Positions 16,878-25,689 of a stretch of DNA of 64,000 nt are shown piece after piece. Source of the stretch: an uncultured Porphyromonadaceae bacterium (GTDB lineage Bacteria; Bacteroidota; Bacteroidia; Bacteroidales; Muribaculaceae); contig CANPMT010000003.1 in NCBI GenBank assembly GCA_947575235.1, positions 25,079 to 89,078 of the forward strand, in the 5' to 3' direction. The notes below the pieces were generated by a model. It did not search any database and was not told where the DNA came from. It was given only the letters and a program-made list of their open reading frames with translations. Position 1 is the first letter of the stretch. Each line of letters starts with the position of its first letter. Made by a program: the position numbers and the translations under genes.

Positions 16878-18362
16878 ATGAAAAAGTTATCCGCGATAAT
16901 GTTGGCCGGAACCGGAAGTGATGTAGGGAAGAGTCTTATTGCTACCGGATTGTGCCGTATATTCCGTCAGGACGGCTATCGTCCGGCTCCTTTCAAGGCC
17001 CAGAACATGGCTCTCAATTCTTATGCTACCCCCGACGGTCTTGAGATAGGGCGCGCCCAGGCAGTGCAGGCTGAGGCCGCAGGCCTCCCTTGCATGGTGG
17101 AGATGAATCCTATTCTTCTCAAACCGTCGGGCGAGCACACCTCGCAAGTGGTGCTCAACGGCAAGCCGTGCGGCAACCGCGATGCCTACACCTATTTCCG
17201 CAAAGAGGGTAGGGAGGAGCTTCGCAAGATTGCCCATGAGGCTTTCGACCGGCTTGGGAAAAGCTATAACCCCGTTGTCATGGAGGGGGCGGGAAGTATC
17301 TCCGAGCTTAATCTGCGCGAGGGTGACATCGTGAATATGTCGATGGCCCGATATGCCGATGCCAAGGTGATACTGGTGGCTGATATCGACCGCGGTGGTG
17401 TCTTCGCAAGCGCCTACGGCTCGATAATGCTGCAGACACCTGACGACCGTAAGCGGATAAGGGGGATAATCATAAATAAATTCCGTGGTGACCTGCGCCT
17501 GTTTGAGGATGGGCGCAAGATTATGGAGGAGATATGCGGTGTGCCGGTGTTGGGGGTAGTGCCTATGGCCAGCCATATCCATATAGATGAGGAGGATTCC
17601 GTGGCATTGGCTGCCAAAGACCGTCATGCGGTGAATGGCGAGGTTAATGTGGCTGTGGTTCTTCTGAAACATATATCCAACTTCACCGATTTCAATGTGC
17701 TGGAACGTCATCCACATGTAAATCTCTACTACGCCGCCTCACCTGATGACCTTGTAGATGCCGATATCATAATTCTCCCCGGCAGCAAGAACACACTCTC
17801 CGACCTGCTTGAGATCAGGCGCAGCGGTATGGCAAAAGCCATATGCAAGGCCAGGGAGGATGGCAAGAGCGTGATAGGGATATGCGGTGGATATCAGATG
17901 ATGGGGATGAGGGTGAGCGACCCGGCAGGGATAGAGGGTTCGGTAGCCGCTCTGCCAGGACTGGGGCTCCTCCCTGTAGAGACTGAAATCTCCGACAGCA
18001 AGACCACCCGTCAGGTTGAATTCCGCTTTTTGGATGATGGGAGGATATGCCGCGGTTATGAGATACATATGGGACGCACCTCGACACCCCGTCCGTTCAT
18101 TACGTTTGACGACGGTTCGCGCGAGGGTTGCATGGCAGATGAGAGATGTTTCGGCAGCTATCTGCATGGCATACTCGACAATGCCGCTGTGATTGACCAT
18201 CTGCTGAAGCCGTATCTCAGTGGAGAGTCAAAAGGTGAGGATTCACGAGAGGGTTTTGACGCTCAAGCGTTCAGAGAGAATCAGTATGACCTTCTTGCAG
18301 AATGGCTCCGTGAGTATATCGATATTCCCCGTCTTTATAAAATAATGGAGGAGGATGATTGA
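16878..18362 (+). CDS. cobQ: Cobyric acid synthase
   Basis: A 494-residue glutamine-dependent amidotransferase that amidates four carboxyls of adenosylcobyrinic acid a,c-diamide. The N-terminal synthetase domain has the P-loop AGTGSDVGKSLIATGLCR (about 10-27) and KAQNMALNSY. The C-terminal glutaminase domain has the nucleophile Cys in IGICGGYQMMG, plus RGYEIHMGRT and the catalytic His in GSYLHGILDN. It opens a tight three-gene operon: its last 8 nt overlap cobD. Confidence 0.96.
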   Translation: MKKLSAIMLAGTGSDVGKSLIATGLCRIFRQDGYRPAPFKAQNMALNSYATPDGLEIGRAQAVQAEAAGLPCMVEMNPILLKPSGEHTSQVVLNGKPCGNRDAYTYFRKEGREELRKIAHEAFDRLGKSYNPVVMEGAGSISELNLREGDIVNMSMARYADAKVILVADIDRGGVFASAYGSIMLQTPDDRKRIRGIIINKFRGDLRLFEDGRKIMEEICGVPVLGVVPMASHIHIDEEDSVALAAKDRHAVNGEVNVAVVLLKHISNFTDFNVLERHPHVNLYYAASPDDLVDADIIILPGSKNTLSDLLEIRRSGMAKAICKAREDGKSVIGICGGYQMMGMRVSDPAGIEGSVAALPGLGLLPVETEISDSKTTRQVEFRFLDDGRICRGYEIHMGRTSTPRPFITFDDGSREGCMADERCFGSYLHGILDNAAVIDHLLKPYLSGESKGEDSREGFDAQAFRENQYDLLAEWLREYIDIPRLYKIMEEDD

Positions 18363-19371
18363 GGGGCATGGAGACGATATTTTCCGCTACGGCGGAAAAG
18401 TGAGGGTGAATTTCAGCACCAACATACCGCAGAGTGTCGACCATTCAGGACTGATGGCCCATCTTGCGGCGAAGGGTGACATCTTCCGCAATTATCCCGA
18501 ACCGACACCGGGGAGTGTGGAGCGAAAGCTGGCCCGGATGCACGGTGTGAGGCCGGAGAATGTACTGGTGGCTAACGGTGCTACCGAGATAATATATCTT
18601 ATAGCGCATGCTTACCGCTCAGGGAGGTCGGCTATTCTCTCTCCTACATTCACAGAGTATCAGGATGCCTGCCGTATGTTCGGGCATTCGGTGAGTTTTA
18701 TGGAATGTCCGGAGGAGATGCCGGAGGGGATGGATACGGTGTGGATTTGCAATCCCAACAATCCCACAGGGGAGGTCATTGAGAGGGGGCTGCTCCTCTC
18801 GGTGATTGACGCACATCCGCAGACTCTGTTTGTGGTTGACCAGGCCTATGCCTCATATTCAGTCAAGGAGGTGGCGGGAGTTGCCGACGTAATGGAGCGT
18901 GGGAATGTGGTGATGCTTCAGTCGCTCACAAAGCAATTCGTCGTGCCCGGACTGCGTATCGGCTATGCCATAGGGAGCGGCGAAGTGCTCGGACGATTGC
19001 GTGGGCTGCTCATGCCGTGGTCGGTAAGTTCAATAGCCATTGAAGCGGCCCACTATCTCCTTGACCATGCAGCCTCATATAGTATAGACTCCGTCACACT
19101 GCATTCGGAGGCGTTGAGGTTGGCTGAGAGGCTTCGGGCGTGCGGAATGACCGTAAGCGACACAGATTGTAACTTTATCCTTGCACGTCTTCCTCACGGC
19201 GAGGCCCGTGAACTTAAGGAATGGCTGGTGGAGAGATATGGGCTTTTGATACGCGATGCCTCGAACTTCGAGGGTCTTACGCCGCAACATTTCCGGGTGG
19301 CAGCCCAGACCTCCGGAGAGAACGATTTACTTATAAATGCAATTGAAGAATGGATTTCATCATATCGGTAA
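18355..19371 (+). CDS. cobD: L-threonine-O-3-phosphate decarboxylase (CobD-type, PLP)
   Basis: A 338-residue PLP enzyme of the histidinol-phosphate aminotransferase fold. It would make (R)-1-amino-2-propanol phosphate, the linker of the cobamide nucleotide loop. The marks are NYPEPTPGSVERKLA, the phosphate/PLP pocket VANGATEIIYLIAHAY, CNPNNPTGEV, the Asp in FVVDQAYASYS, and the Schiff-base Lys in QSLTKQFVVPGLRIGYA. HisC would be the alternative, but placement between cobQ and cbiB with overlaps on both sides favours CobD. Confidence 0.92.
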   Translation: MIEGHGDDIFRYGGKVRVNFSTNIPQSVDHSGLMAHLAAKGDIFRNYPEPTPGSVERKLARMHGVRPENVLVANGATEIIYLIAHAYRSGRSAILSPTFTEYQDACRMFGHSVSFMECPEEMPEGMDTVWICNPNNPTGEVIERGLLLSVIDAHPQTLFVVDQAYASYSVKEVAGVADVMERGNVVMLQSLTKQFVVPGLRIGYAIGSGEVLGRLRGLLMPWSVSSIAIEAAHYLLDHAASYSIDSVTLHSEALRLAERLRACGMTVSDTDCNFILARLPHGEARELKEWLVERYGLLIRDASNFEGLTPQHFRVAAQTSGENDLLINAIEEWISSYR

Positions 19372-20285
19372 CCCCACTGATAGTGGCATGGTGTTTTGAT
19401 TATATTCTTGGCGATCCGGCATGGCTGTCGCATCCCGTGATATGGTTTGGCCGGGCCATAAGTTTCTGCGAACACCGTCTCAACAAGGGGAATCACCGAC
19501 GCCTGAAGGGTGGCGTGACAGCGGTGGTGTTGATAGCGGCCACCTATCTTCTCACATGGTGGCTGATGCAGGCATTGTCGCCATATCTGTGGCTCAATCT
19601 GGCGGTGCAGACGTTGCTGATATTCTATTGTCTGGCCGGCACCACTCTCATACGCGAGGTGAGGATGGTGTTCAGCGCCACCGACCGTAGTCTTGAGGAG
19701 GGACGGCGTCAGGTAGGGCGTATAGTTGGGCGCGACACGGCGCATCTCTCCGCGCAGGAGATACGCACGGCCGGTCTGGAGACCCTTGCCGAGAATCTGA
19801 GCGACGGTGTAGTGGCCCCTCTCTTCTGGTATCTCCTTCTCGGTGTGCCGGGAATGATGGCCTACAAGATGGTCAACACGCTCGACTCAATGATTGGCTA
19901 CCGCAGCGAACGTTACCGTCAGTTCGGCACTGTGGCAGCGCGTATAGATGATGTGGCCAATTACATCCCTGCCCGGTTGACGGCATGGCTTATGGTGATT
20001 GTGTCGGGCCGGTTCAGTCTGTTCGGCTTTGTGCGGCGGTATGGACCGCGTCATGCGAGTCCCAACAGCGGGTATCCTGAGGCGGCATTGGCCGGTGTGC
20101 TGGATTGTCGTTTCGGCGGTCCGCATGATTATTTCGGCGAGACGGTCTATAAGCCCTATATCGGAGAGAGGGAGCGCGATTTCAGCTATGCCGACATGCT
20201 ACGGGCCACACGTCTTAACAGGAAGGTAGAGATTGCCGCGGTTATCGCGGTGGCGCTTGTAAAAGCCCTGTTCTGTTATTGGTAA
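19350..20285 (+). CDS. cbiB: Adenosylcobinamide-phosphate synthase (CbiB)
   Basis: A 311-residue integral membrane protein joining cobyric acid with the aminopropanol (phosphate) linker. Family motifs are WCFDYILGDPAWLSHPVIWFGRAI at the N-terminus, ETLAENLSDGVVAPLFWYLLLG, YKMVNTLDSMIGYR, DDVANYIPARLTAW and PNSGYPEAALAGVLD. There are about 4-5 hydrophobic segments. The start lies 22 nt inside cobD. The naming follows Salmonella cbiB (called cobD in some other organisms). Confidence 0.95.
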   Translation: MDFIISVTPLIVAWCFDYILGDPAWLSHPVIWFGRAISFCEHRLNKGNHRRLKGGVTAVVLIAATYLLTWWLMQALSPYLWLNLAVQTLLIFYCLAGTTLIREVRMVFSATDRSLEEGRRQVGRIVGRDTAHLSAQEIRTAGLETLAENLSDGVVAPLFWYLLLGVPGMMAYKMVNTLDSMIGYRSERYRQFGTVAARIDDVANYIPARLTAWLMVIVSGRFSLFGFVRRYGPRHASPNSGYPEAALAGVLDCRFGGPHDYFGETVYKPYIGERERDFSYADMLRATRLNRKVEIAAVIAVALVKALFCYW

Positions 20286-20305
20286 GTTGCGCCGGAATCC
20301 TGCGA

Positions 20306-20345
20306 AAATAAAATCCGTGGGTCGGCCGACCCACGGATTTTATTT
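20306..20345. terminator. Bidirectional terminator, perfect 40-bp palindrome
   Basis: The arms AAATAAAATCCGTGGGTCGG and its exact complement meet with no loop (20 + 20 bp), flanked by the A/T runs that serve both strands. It sits between convergent cbiB and the TRIC gene; the stop codon of the latter (20340-20342) lies inside it. Confidence 0.9.
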
Positions 20346-20966
20346 CGACTTGTTTGTAACGTTGGCGTTTTCCGAAAGGATGGGGAGAGAGAGATTATAT
20401 TTGAGCGTCAGAAACCGCAGAATTATGATAGTGGCGGCGCAGCTGAGCTGACTGAGCTCCTGGGCCCCTCCGGCCACGTTGATCAGCCAATAGACCAACG
20501 CTCCCGCCAGACAGGCCGTGGCGTATATATCCTTGCGGAAAATCAACGGTTCCTCATTGATGAGGATGTCGCGGATGATACCTCCGAAGGCGCCTGTGAT
20601 AATGCCCATGATGACAGCCACCCACATCGGATAGTCGATGGCCAGGGTCTTGTCGATACCAATCACGCAGAACATCGCCAGACCGATACTGTCGAATATG
20701 AAAAGGATCCTGTCCTTGCTTACGAGCAGATTACGGAAAATAATCACCGTCAGCAGAGAGAGGGCAGTCACACCGAGATACCACCATGTCTGCATCCAGA
20801 ACACCGGTATGTCAAGGAGAAGGTCGCGGAGCGTACCGCCGCCGATGGCTGTCACGAGTCCGATGATATAGGCTCCGAACCAGTCGAAATTCTTAGTGGC
20901 GGCGAGACGGATGCCGCTTATGGCACATGCTACCGTGCCGATTACTTCCAGAATGAATGAGAGCAT
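20340..20966 (-). CDS. TRIC-type / UPF0126 (YicG-like) membrane channel protein
   Basis: A 208-residue membrane protein made of two repeated UPF0126 units of three helices each. Each unit has the glycine-rich bend found in prokaryotic TRIC cation channels: GLVTAIGGGTLRDLLL (about 36-51) and GIITGAFGGIIRDILINE (about 121-138). E. coli YicG, of the same family, has been linked to glycine uptake, so the substrate could be a cation or a small amino acid. It stands alone between terminators. Confidence 0.88.
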   Translation of the reverse strand: MLSFILEVIGTVACAISGIRLAATKNFDWFGAYIIGLVTAIGGGTLRDLLLDIPVFWMQTWWYLGVTALSLLTVIIFRNLLVSKDRILFIFDSIGLAMFCVIGIDKTLAIDYPMWVAVIMGIITGAFGGIIRDILINEEPLIFRKDIYATACLAGALVYWLINVAGGAQELSQLSCAATIIILRFLTLKYNLSLPILSENANVTNKSK

Positions 20967-21010
20967 TCCTGTTTATGTGTGTTGTTTGTGTGATTGAAAT
21001 GTCTTAGTCA

Positions 21011-21044
21011 AAATAAAGGCGTGAGGTGAGTCACGCCTTTATTT
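21011..21044 (-). terminator. Terminator after the AspT-like transporter gene
   Basis: A 14-bp perfect stem (AAATAAAGGCGTGA / TCACGCCTTTATTT) with a 6-nt loop. It lies about 80 nt past the transporter stop and can act on the minus strand. Confidence 0.75.
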
Positions 21045-21070
21045 GTGTTTATTGTTGGTTTAATCTCGGT

Positions 21071-21090
21071 GGACGCGCCGCGGCGCGTCC
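21071..21090. repeat. 20-bp GC-rich perfect palindrome (REP-like)
   Basis: GGACGCGCCGCGGCGCGTCC is its own reverse complement. It lies between the transporter gene and its terminator, without a T run, and is followed by CTACATG. Its G+C content and position resemble dispersed intergenic REP-type palindromes; copy number cannot be judged from one window. Confidence 0.55.
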
Positions 21091-21123
21091 CTACATGCGG
21101 ATGTGCAGTGTGAGAAAAAATTA

Positions 21124-22818
21124 TTATTCGAGGAAACAGAGCACAATCACTTGCGCCACGATCACTCGCATGAACATCGTCAGAGGGTATACGGTTGAGT
21201 ATGCCACGGCGGGGGCGTCGTTGTTGGCCACCTTGTTGCCGTAGGCGAGTGCCGGGGGATCGGTGTAGCCACCGCTCATCATACCCATGATGGAGAGATA
21301 GTTCATCTTGTATTTGCCACGGGCGATGCAGCCTACGATAATAAGAGGAACCACCGTTATTACGAAACCGTAACCTACCCAGAGGGCACCTTTCATGTTG
21401 AACACCGTTGCGACGAAGTCTTTTCCGGCCGCTATGCCCACAGATGCGAGGAAGAGACAGATGCCTATCTCGCGGAGCAGCAGGTTGGCCGAGGAGTTGG
21501 TGTAAGTGACAAGATGAATCTTATGTCCGTATGCACTGATAAGGATAGCCACCACGAGGGGACCTCCGGCGAGACCTAACTTCATAGGCACCGACATGCC
21601 GGGGAACTGGATGGGAAGGCTTCCTAAAATGATGCCGAGGAAGATGCCGATGAACATCGTCACGAGGTTAGGCTCGTTGAGACGCTTCATGGAGTTGCCG
21701 AGTTTCTCGGCGAGGTGATGGATATCATCGAGTTTGCCGACAACAGTGACACGGTCGCCCATCTGAAGACGGAGGTTGGGGCTGGCGAGAAGGTCTACGC
21801 CTGCACGGTTGACGCGAGTAACGTTAAGCTGGTATGCGGCATGGAGACGGAGTGAACCGAGCTTGACGCCGTTGAACTCAGTCTTGGTGACGAGAATGCG
21901 GCGCGACACTACTGGACCTTTGTCCATAGGCCACTCCTTCTCGATCTTCGGACCGATGAAACGCTCGAAAATCTCCTCATCCTGGAGCGAGCATACAATC
22001 AGCACTGTGTCGCCGATCTCGATGGCTGTCTGTGACGTGGGGATGATGACCTGTCCGTCGGGACGCTCGATACGTGAGCATACATAGTCGTTCGAGATAA
22101 GTGTGTGCAGCTTCTGCATGTTGAGGCCGGCCACCAGTTCGTTGGTGACTTTGAAAGTGGCCATGTGGGGAGCAAGTGTCGAATCCGATTTCTCGTTCTC
22201 GATCTCCTCGATCTCCTTCTCCACATTCACCTTGAAGACCATCTTGATGATAATCATGGTGAGGATGATGCCGATCACACCGAGGGGATAGGCGGCAGCG
22301 TAACCCATCGACATCTGCTGGCTCGCGCCATAAGCGTCGGGGTTGACCTGAAGGATGGTCTGCTGTGCGGCACCGAGGCCGGGGGTGTTGGTGACGGCAC
22401 CGCTCATCACGCCCACCATCTCCACGATTGATGACATACCTTCGGAGCCACCCTGCAGGAAATAGATGATGAGGCAGATGGCCACGTTAAGGCCAATGCC
22501 GAGCATGGCAAGCATGTTCATGCGTATGCCACCCTCCTTGAACGACGAGAAGAAACCGGGGCCTACCTGCATACCTATCGAGAAGATAAACAGGATGAGG
22601 CCGAACTCTCTGAGGAAATGAAGTGTGTTTGCCTCCACTCCATAACCGAAATGACCGAGAATGATACCCACGAACAGCACGAACGTCACACCCAGCGACA
22701 CACCCAGTATCTTGACTTTTCCAAGATAGATACCGGCGAATATCACGAATGAGTAGAGCAGGATCGTGCTGGCAAGGGACATATTTCCCGGCGTAAACAG
22801 ATCAATGAACCACGTCAT
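21124..22818 (-). CDS. AspT/YidE-type transporter (AAEx family) with two RCK_C domains
   Basis: A 564-residue membrane protein with two transmembrane blocks (about 15-185 and 395-560) around two cytoplasmic TrkA-C/RCK_C domains (about 215-375, e.g. RIERPDGQVIIPTSQTAIEIGDTVLIVC and LQMGDRVTVVGKLDDI). The repeated family motif with GVMSGAVTNTPGLGAAQQ, and GMMSGGYTDPPALAYGNK in the second half, marks the duplication family that includes AspT and YidE/YbjL. AspT exchanges aspartate for alanine; the substrate here is unknown. It is a single-gene unit. Confidence 0.9.
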   Translation of the reverse strand: MTWFIDLFTPGNMSLASTILLYSFVIFAGIYLGKVKILGVSLGVTFVLFVGIILGHFGYGVEANTLHFLREFGLILFIFSIGMQVGPGFFSSFKEGGIRMNMLAMLGIGLNVAICLIIYFLQGGSEGMSSIVEMVGVMSGAVTNTPGLGAAQQTILQVNPDAYGASQQMSMGYAAAYPLGVIGIILTMIIIKMVFKVNVEKEIEEIENEKSDSTLAPHMATFKVTNELVAGLNMQKLHTLISNDYVCSRIERPDGQVIIPTSQTAIEIGDTVLIVCSLQDEEIFERFIGPKIEKEWPMDKGPVVSRRILVTKTEFNGVKLGSLRLHAAYQLNVTRVNRAGVDLLASPNLRLQMGDRVTVVGKLDDIHHLAEKLGNSMKRLNEPNLVTMFIGIFLGIILGSLPIQFPGMSVPMKLGLAGGPLVVAILISAYGHKIHLVTYTNSSANLLLREIGICLFLASVGIAAGKDFVATVFNMKGALWVGYGFVITVVPLIIVGCIARGKYKMNYLSIMGMMSGGYTDPPALAYGNKVANNDAPAVAYSTVYPLTMFMRVIVAQVIVLCFLE

Positions 22819-22902
22819 AAATAACCGATAATGTATTAATTAAGTTAGTTGAATTTCAGCTACACATGAGGAGATGCGGGGGAGAGTGCTCAAAAACGAC
22901 TG

Positions 22903-22910
22903 CAAAATTA
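22903..22910 (-). promoter_or_regulatory. Probable -7 box for the AspT-like gene
   Basis: TAATTTTG on the minus strand, about 85 nt upstream of the transporter start. The -33 region does not match TTTG. Confidence 0.4.
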
Positions 22911-22933
22911 CTCATTTTTTGTTATATATTTAG

Positions 22934-22941
22934 TACTTTTG
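22934..22941 (+). promoter_or_regulatory. Probable -7 box for ddh
   Basis: TACTTTTG about 115 nt upstream of the ddh start, back to back with the -7 box of the divergent transporter gene. No TTTG at the ideal -33 spacing. The leader of about 105 nt is unexplained. Confidence 0.4.
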
Positions 22942-23054
22942 CATTGTAAAATTTTTTCAATTCATCTTTCGCCCCTCTCAGAGAGTGTTTGAATCTGACG
23001 CGCGTTAAATCCAGACGCCCTCCCGGAGTGGGTGAAACTCAAATTTATTAAGCT

Positions 23055-23948
23055 ATGAAGAAGATAAGAGCGGCCGTGGTGGGCTTCGGCAACATAGGCC
23101 GTTATTCACTGCAGGCTCTGGAGGAAGCTCCTGATTTCGAGGTGGCGGGCATAGTGCGCCGCGACCCTACCGACCGCACCGACGTGCCCGATTTCATCAA
23201 AGTTGTGGGTGACATCTCCGAACTCGGCGATGTTGACGTGGCCATTCTTGCCACACCTACCCGTAAGGTGGAGGAGCACGCCGTGAAATGCCTTGAGATG
23301 GGCATCAACACTGTCGACAGCTTTGATATCCACACCAAGATAGCCGAACTGCGTGCCAATCTTGGCAAGGTGGCACGTGAGCATGGCACTGTGTCGGTAA
23401 TCTCAGCAGGATGGGATCCGGGAAGCGACTCTGTGGTGCGCGCTCTGCTTGAGGCTGTGGCTCCGAAGGGTATCACATACACTAATTTCGGCCCCGGCAT
23501 GAGCATGGGCCATACTGTGGCCGTGAAGGCTATCGAGGGTGTGAAGGCGGCTCTCTCCATGACTATCCCCGTAGGCACCGGCATACACCGCCGCATGGTG
23601 TATGTGGAGATTGAACCGGGCTACGACTTCGAGAAGGTTGCCGCCGCCATCAAGGCTGACCCCTATTTCGCCTCTGACGAGACACACGTCATGAACGTGG
23701 AGAGTGTGGATGCGCTCAAGGATATGGGACACGGTGTGAATCTCACCCGCAAGGGTGTGAGCGGGTGTACCCAGAACCAGCTGTTCGAGTTTGACATGAA
23801 GATCAACAATCCGGCCCTTACCGGCCAGATTCTTGTGTGCGCGGCACGTGCGGCCATGCGGCAGCAGCCTGGGTGCTACACCATGATAGAGATTCCGGTG
23901 ATCGACCTTCTTCCGGGCGACCGCGACCAGTGGATTCACCTTGTGTGA
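23055..23948 (+). CDS. ddh: meso-Diaminopimelate D-dehydrogenase
   Basis: A 297-residue NADPH-dependent enzyme giving meso-diaminopimelate in a single step from tetrahydrodipicolinate, for lysine and peptidoglycan. The Rossmann start is KIRAAVVGFGNIGRYSLQAL. Family signatures are DSFDIHTKIAELR, SAGWDPGSDSVVRALLEA, FGPGMSMGHTVAVKAIEGVKAA and the C-terminal NNPALTGQILVCAARAAMRQ. DapB and DapF-type enzymes do not share these. It is monocistronic, ending at a very long shared terminator. Confidence 0.95.
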   Translation: MKKIRAAVVGFGNIGRYSLQALEEAPDFEVAGIVRRDPTDRTDVPDFIKVVGDISELGDVDVAILATPTRKVEEHAVKCLEMGINTVDSFDIHTKIAELRANLGKVAREHGTVSVISAGWDPGSDSVVRALLEAVAPKGITYTNFGPGMSMGHTVAVKAIEGVKAALSMTIPVGTGIHRRMVYVEIEPGYDFEKVAAAIKADPYFASDETHVMNVESVDALKDMGHGVNLTRKGVSGCTQNQLFEFDMKINNPALTGQILVCAARAAMRQQPGCYTMIEIPVIDLLPGDRDQWIHLV

Positions 23949-23951
23949 CCC

Positions 23952-24013
23952 TGTGTGATGGATAAATAAAAAGAGCGACCCGACGGTCGCTCTTTTTATT
24001 TATCCATCACACA
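23952..24013. terminator. Bidirectional terminator with 29-bp perfect stem
   Basis: Arms 23952-23980 and 23985-24013 are exact complements with a 4-nt loop. Within them, AAATAAAAAGAGCGACC / GGTCGCTCTTTTTATTT gives each strand a U tract. It lies between convergent ddh and ettA and reaches 7 nt into the end of ettA, including its stop codon. Confidence 0.9.
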
Positions 24014-25689
24014 AGTTTGCGGTAGCGTATGCGGTGGGGGGTGTCGTTGCCGTCGCGCTTGCGCTTGAACTCCTCATAGTCGGAATAGCTTCCCTCGTAG
24101 TAGGTCACCTGGCTGTCACCCTCGAAAGCGAGGATGTGGGTGGCGATACGGTCGAGGAACCAGCGGTCGTGGCTTACGACAACGGCGCAGCCGGCGAAGT
24201 TCTCCAGACCCTCCTCAAGTGCGCGGAGCGTGTTGACGTCGATATCATTGGTGGGCTCGTCGAGCAGAAGCACGTTACCCTCCTCCTTCAAAGCCATGGC
24301 AAGATGCAGACGGTTACGCTCACCACCGGAGAGCACACCGATCTTCTTCTCCTGGTCGGCACCTGTGAAGTTGAACTTCGAGAGATATGCGCGTGCGTTC
24401 ATGTCGCGTCCGCCCATGCGGAAGGAGTCGACTCCCTGCGAGATCACCTCATAGACAGTCTTTTCGGGTGAGAGATCCTTATGGTTCTGGTCGACATAAG
24501 CGATCTTCACAGTCTCGCCAACCTCAAACTCACCCTTATCCTGTTTCTCCAGACCCATTATAAGGCGGAAGAGGGTAGTCTTTCCGGCGCCGTTAGGACC
24601 GATCACGCCCACAATACCGTTGGGGGGGAGCATGAAATTGAGGTCGGTGAATAGAGCCTTGTCGTCATAAGCCTTGGCAAGGTTCTTGGCCTCGATAACC
24701 TTGTTGCCGAGACGCGGGCCGTTGGGGATGAAGATCTCGAGTTTCTCCTCGCGTTCCTTCTGGTCCTCGTTAAGAAGGCGGTCGTAGCTTGAGAGACGGG
24801 CCTTACCCTTGGCCTGGCGGGCTTTGGGAGCCATGCGCACCCATTCCAGCTCACGTTCGAGAGTCTTGCGGCGTTTGCTGGCCTGCTTCTCCTCCTGAGC
24901 CATACGTTTGGTCTTCTGGTCGAGCCATGAGCTGTAGTTGCCCTTCCAGGGGATACCTTCGCCACGGTCGAGTTCAAGAATCCAGCCTGCCACATGGTCG
25001 AGGAAGTAACGGTCGTGAGTGACGGCGATTACAGTGCCGGGGTATTGCTGGAGGTGTTGTTCGAGCCAGTCGATGCTCTCGGCGTCAAGGTGGTTGGTAG
25101 GCTCGTCGAGAAGGAGGATATCGGGTTGCTGGAGCAGCAGACGGCAGAGGGCCACACGGCGGCGTTCGCCACCGGAGAGCACTGCAATCTTCTTATCGTC
25201 AGGGGGACAGCGCAGGGCATCCATGGCACGTTCGAGCTTATTGTCGATATTCCATGCGTCGCATGCGTCGAGCTTATCCTGAAGCTCAGCCTGACGGTTG
25301 ATGAGCGCATCCATCTTGTCGGGATTCTCAAGCACTTCCGGGTCGGCGAAAGCGTTGTTCACCTCGTCATACTCCTTGAGCAGGTCCATGACAGGCTGCA
25401 CACCCTCCTGCACCACCTCCTTGACTGTCTTCTCGGGGTCGAGTTTCGGGTCCTGTTCGAGATAGCCGACAGAATAACCGGGTGAGAACACCACGTTACC
25501 CTGATAGCTCTTGTCGATTCCGGCGATGATTTTAAGGAGTGTGGACTTTCCGGAGCCGTTCAGACCGATGATGCCGATCTTGGCGCCATAGAAGAATGAA
25601 AGATATATATCCTTCAGAATCTGTCGCTGGGGAGGTATGATTTTGCTTACCCCCACCATTGAGAAAATAATTTTCTTGTCGTCTGCCAT
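24007..25689 (-). CDS. ettA: Energy-dependent translational throttle protein EttA (ABC-F)
   Basis: A 560-residue ABC-F ATPase that binds the ribosomal E site and gates the first peptide bond according to ATP level. There are two ABC domains: Walker [13 protein letters not shown] with signature LSGGERRRVALC, and GPNGAGKTTLF with LSGGERNRLHLAMAL. Between them is the linker with the EttA arm region (SWLDQKTKRMAQEEKQASKRRK). I place the start at 25689 (MADDKKIIF), not the ORF-track Met at 25719. The ATG overlaps the deformylase stop as TAATG, and the resulting length matches the family at about 555 residues. Confidence 0.93.
   Translation of the reverse strand: MADDKKIIFSMVGVSKIIPPQRQILKDIYLSFFYGAKIGIIGLNGSGKSTLLKIIAGIDKSYQGNVVFSPGYSVGYLEQDPKLDPEKTVKEVVQEGVQPVMDLLKEYDEVNNAFADPEVLENPDKMDALINRQAELQDKLDACDAWNIDNKLERAMDALRCPPDDKKIAVLSGGERRRVALCRLLLQQPDILLLDEPTNHLDAESIDWLEQHLQQYPGTVIAVTHDRYFLDHVAGWILELDRGEGIPWKGNYSSWLDQKTKRMAQEEKQASKRRKTLERELEWVRMAPKARQAKGKARLSSYDRLLNEDQKEREEKLEIFIPNGPRLGNKVIEAKNLAKAYDDKALFTDLNFMLPPNGIVGVIGPNGAGKTTLFRLIMGLEKQDKGEFEVGETVKIAYVDQNHKDLSPEKTVYEVISQGVDSFRMGGRDMNARAYLSKFNFTGADQEKKIGVLSGGERNRLHLAMALKEEGNVLLLDEPTNDIDVNTLRALEEGLENFAGCAVVVSHDRWFLDRIATHILAFEGDSQVTYYEGSYSDYEEFKRKRDGNDTPHRIRYRKLV

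Noticed and set aside
16887-17717. 276-residue minus-strand ORF opposite cobQ
   Set aside because: Shadow of the cobQ synthetase domain, with composition typical of an antisense frame.
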